Source: Oscillospiraceae bacterium (GTDB lineage Bacteria > Bacillota > Clostridia > Oscillospirales > Acutalibacteraceae). From it: 64,000 bases of DNA. Of this stretch, positions 58,487 through 64,000 are shown piece by piece. Position 1 is the first letter of the stretch, and each line of letters starts with the position of its first letter. The notes below the pieces were generated by a model that made no database searches, was not told the origin of the DNA, and saw only the letters and a program-made list of their open reading frames with translations. The translations under genes were made by a program, and so were the position numbers. The stretch lies in the NCBI GenBank assembly GCA_015065975.1, contig SVPG01000011.1, positions 1 through 64,000 of the forward strand. Reading direction: 5' to 3'.

Positions 58487-58513
58487 GGATTCGGGTCTGG
58501 CAGCCCATTTAAT

Positions 58514-58537
58514 CGGATTCTCCCGGCAGAGAATCCG
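58514..58537 (+). other. Leader hairpin before the synthase
   Basis: Perfect 9-nt arms CGGATTCTC and GAGAATCCG around CCGGCA, in the 5' leader. No T run, so not a terminator. Possible regulatory or stabilising role. Confidence 0.5.
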
Positions 58538-58577
58538 CAAACTAACCGGCAAACAATTTGATAAGGAGGAAGTATAT

Positions 58578-59777
58578 ATGGACATTTTTGAAAAAGCCCG
58601 TAACTTCACGATGGTCAAGGAGATACAGGAAATGGGTATATATCCTTATTTCCACGCGCTCGAGTCAAGGCAGGACGTCGAGGTCATCATGGAGGGCAAA
58701 AGAAGAATCATGCTCGGTTCCAACAACTATCTCGGTCTGACGACCTGTGACGCTGTTGTTGAAGCAGGCATCAAGGCATTCGAGAAGTACGGCTCCGGCT
58801 GTTCCGGCTCCCGTTTCCTCAACGGAACTCTCGAGATGCATCTTCAGCTTGAGGAGGAGCTCGCAGCATTCCTCAACAAGGAAGCCGTTGTCACATTCTC
58901 GACAGGTTTCCAGTCCAATCTCGGTATAATCAGTGCAATAGTCGGAAGAAACGACTATGTCATATGCGATAAAGAAAATCACGCAAGTATCTATGACGGC
59001 TGCAGACTGAGCTGGGGCAAGATGCTCCGCTACGATCACAACAATATGGAGCAGCTTGAAAAATGTCTCCAGAAGGTTCCCGAGACAGCAGGCTGTCTTA
59101 TCGTAACAGACGGTGTCTTCAGCATGGGCGGCGATATCGCAAATCTCCCCGAAATAGTCAGACTTGCCAAGAAATACGGCGCGAGAGTCATGGTTGACGA
59201 CGCTCACGGTCTCGGTGTTGTCGGCGAAGGCGGCCGCGGTACCGCAAGCCATTTCGGACTTGAGGACGAGGTCGACATCTATATGGGTACCTTCTCAAAG
59301 TCCCTCGCAAGTCTCGGCGGATATATGGCTTCGAGCAAGGTCGTTGCCGATTACGTCCGTCACAGCTCACGCCCGTTCATCTTCTCGGCATCGATCACTC
59401 CCGCAAGCTGTGCAACAGCTCTCGAGGCGCTCAACCAGCTTCGCACAAGACCCGAGCTTGTCACAAGACTTTCTCAGCTCTCCCACTACGTCAGAGAGGG
59501 CTTCAAGGCCCGCGGCGTGCGCATAAGAGAGAGTGTTGCCGATGTTGACACTCCGATCGTTCCGATCTACACATACGATCAGATAAACACACTCACAACC
59601 GCAAAGGCTCTCTATGAGGCGGGCGTATATGTCAACCCCGTTCTTCCGCCGGCTACACCTCCCACAGAGTGCCTGCTCAGAACAAGCTATATGGCAACCC
59701 ACACCGAGGCTCTGCTCGACGAGGCTATGGATATCATCGCTTCCGTCGTTGCAAAGGAGCAGGAAGTCGCAGTATGA
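58578..59777 (+). CDS. Alpha-oxoamine synthase, serine-palmitoyltransferase-like
   Basis: 399 residues from ATG 58578, with AAGGAGGA 8 nt upstream. Fold-type I PLP enzyme: VMVDDAHGLGVVG (cofactor Asp), MGTFSKSLASLGGY with Lys241 as the Schiff-base lysine. The loop GSGCSGSRFLNGT at 72-84, FSTGFQSNLGI, GRNDYVICDKENHASIYDG and FSASITPASC follow bacterial serine palmitoyltransferase more closely than KBL or BioF as I recall them. The enzyme would condense an amino acid with acyl-CoA or acyl-ACP. BioF/CqsA-type roles remain possible. Overlaps the reductase by 4 nt. Confidence 0.85.
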   Translation: MDIFEKARNFTMVKEIQEMGIYPYFHALESRQDVEVIMEGKRRIMLGSNNYLGLTTCDAVVEAGIKAFEKYGSGCSGSRFLNGTLEMHLQLEEELAAFLNKEAVVTFSTGFQSNLGIISAIVGRNDYVICDKENHASIYDGCRLSWGKMLRYDHNNMEQLEKCLQKVPETAGCLIVTDGVFSMGGDIANLPEIVRLAKKYGARVMVDDAHGLGVVGEGGRGTASHFGLEDEVDIYMGTFSKSLASLGGYMASSKVVADYVRHSSRPFIFSASITPASCATALEALNQLRTRPELVTRLSQLSHYVREGFKARGVRIRESVADVDTPIVPIYTYDQINTLTTAKALYEAGVYVNPVLPPATPPTECLLRTSYMATHTEALLDEAMDIIASVVAKEQEVAV

Positions 59778-60559
59778 AGGTAGCCGTTATAACAGGCGGC
59801 AGCAGCGGCATAGGCAAAACCACCGCGCAGTTTTTCTGCGATAAGGGCTGGAAGGTCTATGAGCTGAGCCGCAAAGGCAAGGATTTTGGCTCAGTGTCAC
59901 ACATAACCGCCGACGTTACCGACGAGAATTCGCTCAAAGCCGCTTTCGACAAGGTATACGAAAACGAAGGCAGGCTCGACCTTGTTGTGTGCAATGCAGG
60001 TTTCGGAATATCGGGCGCTGTTGAACTTACGAAAATCGAAGATGCAAAAAAACAGTTCGATGTCAATTTCTTCGGCACTGTGCGCACAATACAGCAGGCT
60101 TTGCCCTATCTGAGGAAGAGCGGCGGCGGAAAGATAATCAATCTCAGCTCCGTTGCGGCACCTCTTTCCATACCATTCCAGGCTTTCTATTCAAGCTCGA
60201 AGGCAGCCATCAACGCTCTCACACTTGCGCTTGCAAACGAGCTTCGTCCCTTCGGTATTTCGGTATGCGCCGTAATGCCGGGTGATGTCAGCACGGGTTT
60301 CACCGATGCTCGCGAAAAGGGCGAGGACGACGGCAGTCTGTACGGCGACACGATAAAGAAATCGGTCGCTGTAATGGAAAAGGACGAGCGCGGCGGAATG
60401 TCTCCGACAGTCGTTGCAAAAACGATCTACAAGGCATCAAAGAAAAAGCACCCCAAACCCCTGTACACAGCGGGCGGAAAGTACAAGTTCTTTGTATTCT
60501 TATCAAAGATACTTCCCGCATCGCTCGCAAACAGGATAGTCGGAATGCTGTATACATAA
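59774..60559 (+). CDS. Short-chain dehydrogenase/reductase, possible 3-ketosphinganine-type reductase
   Basis: 261 residues from ATG 59774 (overlap ATGA). Classical SDR motifs: TGGSSGIG at 7-14, NAG in VVCNAGFGISG, Ser in IINLSSVAAP, and Tyr139-x3-Lys143 (YSSSK). The C-terminus ends in a hydrophobic/basic segment (KYKFFVFLSKILPASLANRI) that could touch the membrane, as in reductases of lipid ketones. Tight coupling to an alpha-oxoamine synthase suggests it reduces the ketone that enzyme makes. Confidence 0.83.
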   Translation: MKVAVITGGSSGIGKTTAQFFCDKGWKVYELSRKGKDFGSVSHITADVTDENSLKAAFDKVYENEGRLDLVVCNAGFGISGAVELTKIEDAKKQFDVNFFGTVRTIQQALPYLRKSGGGKIINLSSVAAPLSIPFQAFYSSSKAAINALTLALANELRPFGISVCAVMPGDVSTGFTDAREKGEDDGSLYGDTIKKSVAVMEKDERGGMSPTVVAKTIYKASKKKHPKPLYTAGGKYKFFVFLSKILPASLANRIVGMLYT

Positions 60560-60566
60560 TAAAAAC

Positions 60567-60613
60567 GACCGAAAGTCACGCCCTATGCGGCACGGCTTTC
60601 GGTCTGTTTTTTT
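60567..60613. terminator. Terminator after the reductase
   Basis: GACCGAAAG (60567-60575) and CTTTCGGTC (60596-60604) pair, followed by T7. It touches the stop codon of the convergent LCP gene. Confidence 0.8.
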
Positions 60614-62093
60614 ATTCTTCTTCCTTTGCTGCGGTGGTGGTTGTGGTTGCGTTATTTGCGATATTGTCGATCGACGGGACTCTGACGCCCTCCGCCTCTT
60701 TTGCGTTGTTTGCGTAGGTCATATCGTCATCATAGATGAACGCCTGAAGCTGCTGTGCATTGAAGGTATAGTTGCACACGATTACCTCGGACGTAGCTCC
60801 GCTCATCTGAGCCTGACCGTAATTCCACGAGCCGTCGATGGGGATTGTGAGCTGCTCGATATCGTAGCCGATAAGATTTGTCGCCTCGGAAACAAATCCG
60901 AGCATCTGAGCCTCCGACAGATCGGTCGTGATATAGGGGAATATCGCGTACATAAGCTGTGCCATCTCAACATACGACAGGTCCTTTACCTCGTCGAGCA
61001 TGAGTGAGAGCATGATTCTCTGTCTTCTCGTTCTGTTGAAGTCGTTCTGACCTGCAACCTTTCTCATACGGACGTAGTTGAGGGCTTCCTTTCCCGACAT
61101 GATATATGTACCCTCACCCGACGCATATCTCGGGAAAAGTCCGTACTTTTTGTCGCTGCACATATATTTTGCCTCTTCGGCGGAAACCGTTACCTCAACG
61201 CCGCCTATCATATCGACGATGGTCGCAAATGACGAGAAGTCGAGTATGACGTAATCGTCAAAGGTGATGCTCAGGTTTTTCTCAAGCGTTTTCTTGAGTA
61301 TCTTGAGGTCAGAGTTGCCGTTTGCCGAATCGTAATAATACGCGGTGTTTATTTTGCTTCGTTTATAACCCGGAATGATCGCGTAAAGGTCACGCTGGAT
61401 CGATACCATCTTGATCTTCTGATGCTTTCTGTCGATTGCGACGAGCATCAGGGTATCGGCTCTGGAAATTTTTCCCGAGCTGGGACGCGCGTCGGTACCC
61501 GCAACGAGGATTATCTGTATATCCTTATCGGACACGATCGGGGTATCCTCAACGACAAAGTCCTCTTCGTAGACCTCTTCCTCGTCGAGCTTCTCCGCCT
61601 CGATATCTGCCGCCTCAGCCGCGGAAAGATTCGCCTTGACGAAATCGTCTTCCGAGCCGAGTCGTCCTATCATTATCTGCCAGAACGCAAATCCGTAGAC
61701 CGCAACGAATGCCACGGTGAGACACAGACCCGTCAGGGTAGCCTTTGCCCAGAAGGGCATCGGACGCTTGTTGCGTCTTTTATATCTTGTTCGGCGTTTC
61801 ATGTCGGGAGTCTGAATATCGGGGATAAAGCCGTCTTCCTTCTTCGCCTCGGGTTCGGGTTTCTGCGGCTGTACCACTTCCATCTCGAACATATCGGCCT
61901 GCATCGATCTTCTCGGTGCGGCGGGCGGTGCAGCGGGTGCTGCCTTTACCTCGGGCGCTGCGGGCTGTATTTCTTCCTGAGCTATATCGTCAAAATCATC
62001 ATCAAAATCGTCGTCGGGGAAAATGATGGGCTCGCGCTCTTCCTGCGGCTCTGCTCCGCGTCTCTGGAATCTGCCCCTTCCTCCATCGCTCAT
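60612..62093 (-). CDS. LytR-CpsA-Psr (LCP) family cell-wall ligase
   Basis: 493 residues. ATG 62093 is 9 nt after AAAGGA; the ATG at 62102 is too close. A disordered, acidic and Ala/Pro-rich cytoplasmic N-terminus of about 110 residues ends in a basic cluster (RRTRYKRRNKRPMPF), then one membrane helix (about 115-137). The LCP domain has GTDARPSSGKISRADTLML, VSIQRDLYAII, KINTAYYY and RTRRQRIML. LCP enzymes attach teichoic-acid or capsule chains to peptidoglycan. The C-terminal tail is Asn/Thr-rich. Confidence 0.94.
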   Translation of the reverse strand: MSDGGRGRFQRRGAEPQEEREPIIFPDDDFDDDFDDIAQEEIQPAAPEVKAAPAAPPAAPRRSMQADMFEMEVVQPQKPEPEAKKEDGFIPDIQTPDMKRRTRYKRRNKRPMPFWAKATLTGLCLTVAFVAVYGFAFWQIMIGRLGSEDDFVKANLSAAEAADIEAEKLDEEEVYEEDFVVEDTPIVSDKDIQIILVAGTDARPSSGKISRADTLMLVAIDRKHQKIKMVSIQRDLYAIIPGYKRSKINTAYYYDSANGNSDLKILKKTLEKNLSITFDDYVILDFSSFATIVDMIGGVEVTVSAEEAKYMCSDKKYGLFPRYASGEGTYIMSGKEALNYVRMRKVAGQNDFNRTRRQRIMLSLMLDEVKDLSYVEMAQLMYAIFPYITTDLSEAQMLGFVSEATNLIGYDIEQLTIPIDGSWNYGQAQMSGATSEVIVCNYTFNAQQLQAFIYDDDMTYANNAKEAEGVRVPSIDNIANNATTTTTAAKEEE

Positions 62094-62230
62094 GCTTCTC
62101 ATTCCTTTCCGGGATTATATTTGTATACAGAATTATATTACCTTATTTTTTGCGCAACTTCAATATATATTGTGTGAATTTAATTTATATGGTAATATTA
62201 TATTCAGATTTATTTTTTGAGGTAGTTATT

Positions 62231-62803
62231 ATGAATGTATGTGTTTACGGCGCATCGAGCAGCGCAATTGACGAGCGATATATCTGCGCGGCTTATGACC
62301 TCGGACTCAGACTTGCACAGCGGGGACACGGTATGGTTTTCGGCGGCGGAGCAAGAGGTCTTATGGGCGCTGCGGCAAGGGGTGTCAGCAGTCAAGGCGG
62401 CTCCATCATCGGTGTTGCTCCGCGATTTTTCGACATTGAGGGTGTTCTTTTTGAAAAATGCACCGAATTTGTCTATACCGACACGATGCGTGAGCGCAAG
62501 CAGATAATGGAGGACCGTTCCGACGCATTCATCGTTCTCCCCGGCGGCATAGGCACGATGGAAGAATTCTTCGAGATACTGACACTCAAGCAGCTCGGAC
62601 GTCACCGCAAGGCGATAACCATTCTCAACACAAACGGTTATTACGACAATATCGAGGCGCTTTTCAAAAACAGTGTGGAAGAAAAGTTCATGAGCGAGAG
62701 CTTTTATTCTCTCTATGCCATGTTCTCCGAGCCTGACGCGCTCATCGATTATATCGAAGGCTATGACCCCGACTCCGCCGTGACAGAGATTTCAAAATTT
62801 TAG
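62231..62803 (+). CDS. LOG-family phosphoribohydrolase (TIGR00730)
   Basis: 190 residues from ATG 62231, with GAGGT upstream. The LOG signatures PGGIGTMEEF and MRERKQIMEDRSD are intact, and FGGGARGLMGAAARG forms the nucleotide loop. These enzymes release free bases from nucleoside 5'-monophosphates. In bacteria the physiological substrate is seldom known. The start lies 137 nt from the divergent LCP start. Confidence 0.92.
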   Translation: MNVCVYGASSSAIDERYICAAYDLGLRLAQRGHGMVFGGGARGLMGAAARGVSSQGGSIIGVAPRFFDIEGVLFEKCTEFVYTDTMRERKQIMEDRSDAFIVLPGGIGTMEEFFEILTLKQLGRHRKAITILNTNGYYDNIEALFKNSVEEKFMSESFYSLYAMFSEPDALIDYIEGYDPDSAVTEISKF

Positions 62804-62811
62804 CAGAAACG

Positions 62812-63717
62812 GTGAAATTCACATTGAAATATATTGAAAAGCATCCGATGATAATGATAGTCGTCGGAGTTATCGGCATATCGCTGTCCTCCATATTTGT
62901 CAAATATTCGGCCGCACCTTCGGCTGTGACCGCTGCATTCCGCCTTCTCTGGACCGTCATTCTGATGACTCCCGTTGTGCTCGGAAAGCGTGAGGTTCGG
63001 CGCGAATTTTCTCAGCTTGATATAAAATCGCTTTTGCTCAGTGCGCTCAGCGGACTCTTTCTCGCGATACATTTTGCCGTATGGTTTGAATCGCTGCGGC
63101 ACACCTCGGTCGCAAGCTCCACAACCATCGTCTGCACCGAGGTCATCTGGGTATCGCTCGGCTTCTGCCTCTTTATGAAGGGCAGGCTGTCGGGCAAAGC
63201 AATTTTTGCAATCGCCGTCACACTCGTTGGCAGCGCCTTTATCGCATACGCCGATTCGTTCACGGGCACATCTCATCTTTACGGCGATATGCTCGCACTG
63301 ATCGCTGCGGTTGCCGTTGCGGTGTATATGCTCATCGGTCGTGCCGTGCGCGCAAAGGTCTCCACCACCGTCTACACCTACACCGTTTACATAGTGTGTG
63401 CGCTTTCCCTTCTCGCAATGTGCTTTATCGGCGGATACGGGCTGTTTGATTACGGAATCAGTGCGATCATTGTCGGTCTGCTTCTGGCGGTTTTCTCCAC
63501 CATTCTCGGTCACAGCATCTTCAGCTGGTGTCTGAAGTTCTTTTCCCCGTCGTTTGTATCGGCTTCGAAGCTGTGCGAGCCCGTTGTCGCCGCAATACTT
63601 GCAATCTTCCTCTTCGGCGAATTGCCGTCACTGCTTCAGATACTCGGAAGCCTTCTGATATTGGGCGGTGTCTATTACTATTCGGTTATAGAAAGAAAAT
63701 CTCAAAATACTGATTAG
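62812..63717 (+). CDS. EamA/DMT-family transporter
   Basis: 301 residues from a GTG start, 8 nt after the LOG gene, with a weak RBS. Ten hydrophobic helices in two EamA repeats; FAVWFESLRHTSVASSTTI and SVIFSWCLKFFSP-like HSIFSWCLKFFSPSFVSASK and KLCEPVVAAILAIFLFGE are typical. Probably exports a metabolite or amino acid; substrate unknown. Confidence 0.9.
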   Translation: MKFTLKYIEKHPMIMIVVGVIGISLSSIFVKYSAAPSAVTAAFRLLWTVILMTPVVLGKREVRREFSQLDIKSLLLSALSGLFLAIHFAVWFESLRHTSVASSTTIVCTEVIWVSLGFCLFMKGRLSGKAIFAIAVTLVGSAFIAYADSFTGTSHLYGDMLALIAAVAVAVYMLIGRAVRAKVSTTVYTYTVYIVCALSLLAMCFIGGYGLFDYGISAIIVGLLLAVFSTILGHSIFSWCLKFFSPSFVSASKLCEPVVAAILAIFLFGELPSLLQILGSLLILGGVYYYSVIERKSQNTD

Positions 63718-63720
63718 ATT

Positions 63721-63757
63721 AAAAAAACGGAGAAGAATAAAATCTTCTCCGTTTTTT
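63721..63757 (+). terminator. Terminator after the EamA gene
   Basis: ACGGAGAAGA pairs with TCTTCTCCGT around ATAAAA, with flanking A and T runs. It follows the stop directly. Confidence 0.88.
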
Positions 63758-63838
63758 CTGCAAATTGGGATCTGTTGCTCCGTCAAACTGAAACTTTCAA
63801 CTGTGTTACAATAATAGAATTTAAAAGATTATCATTTA

Positions 63839-64000
63839 TTGAATCCAAACCATTTTAGTTTTCTATCTGCTACAAACACAATAAAAATCAAATATAGAAC
63901 ATATCAAAAAGCATGTGCCAAGTGGGAAGAAGCCTACGGAGAGAAAGCCACTCCAAAAGCCGAAACCATGCACGAAAAGATAAAAAGGTATCAAAAAAAA
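63839..64000 (+). CDS. Possible start of an unidentified gene, cut by the window edge
   Basis: Open for 54 codons from a TTG after a stop at 63815-63817. The later part (ACAKWEEAYGEKATPKAETM) looks like a hydrophilic helical protein, but there is no convincing RBS and the stretch is AT-rich. It may be noncoding. Confidence 0.22.
   Translation, partial: MNPNHFSFLSATNTIKIKYRTYQKACAKWEEAYGEKATPKAETMHEKIKRYQKK

Overview
The window looks like a chromosomal piece of an anaerobic, Gram-positive clostridial Firmicute, most like the Oscillospiraceae/Ruminococcaceae branch. The support is the gene content and order (ylxM-ffh-rpsP-khpA-rimM-trmD, tig-clpP-clpX-lon-ysxC, rpoB-rpoC, rpsL-rpsG-fusA-tuf), strong AGGAGG ribosome binding sites with many GTG and TTG starts, an HPr with both His15 and Ser46, and a TrpR-like YerC. 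Coding DNA is moderately GC-rich, intergenic DNA is AT-rich, and promoters are close to the sigma-A consensus with 16 to 18 nt spacers. Genus is not determined. I saw no rRNA, tRNA, CRISPR array, insertion sequence or phage.

Region by region. 1-4.7 kb is accessory: the C-terminus of a Glu-Pro repeat protein, an AT-rich leucine-rich-repeat protein, and a leftward operon of an XRE-like regulator, an ImmA/IrrE-type peptidase with a membrane segment, a HAD phosphatase and a carbamoyltransferase homologue, preceded by a second small regulator. 4.9-8.2 kb holds a ligand-binding-domain/GGDEF fusion and a CPBP membrane protease. 8.3-20.9 kb is housekeeping: the SRP/ribosome maturation operon, ptsH, a radical-SAM pair, rplS with a structured leader, lepB-rbgA-rnhB-yraN, a dipeptidase and thrC. 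21.0-30.5 kb has a short DUF1540 gene, a phosphoesterase, the protein quality-control block tig-clpP-clpX-lon-ysxC, and yerC-methyltransferase-hslO. A membrane S41 peptidase with a small partner (30.5-32.6 kb) points away from rpoB-rpoC (32.9-40.3 kb). The str operon and tuf follow (40.4-45.1 kb).

45.1-64 kb is accessory and regulatory: two cyclic-di-GMP proteins (one with a ruined GGDEF motif, one with GGDEF, degenerate GGDEF and EAL), a riboflavin transporter behind an FMN riboswitch, an ABC exporter with an extracellular coiled coil, a DUF2089 regulator with a membrane partner, an XRE-membrane protein with an iron-sulfur flavoprotein-like partner, a possible lipid locus, a LytR-CpsA-Psr protein, a LOG-type phosphoribohydrolase and an EamA transporter.

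The most interesting region is 57.3-60.6 kb. There a serine-palmitoyltransferase-like alpha-oxoamine synthase overlaps by 4 nt a short-chain reductase, and a divergent gene encodes an E2/CAT-fold protein whose catalytic His position reads Glu. The first two would fit the first two steps of sphingoid-base synthesis, which is not a usual trait of Firmicutes. The third could be an acyl-handling partner. This is a hypothesis from motifs and gene order only.
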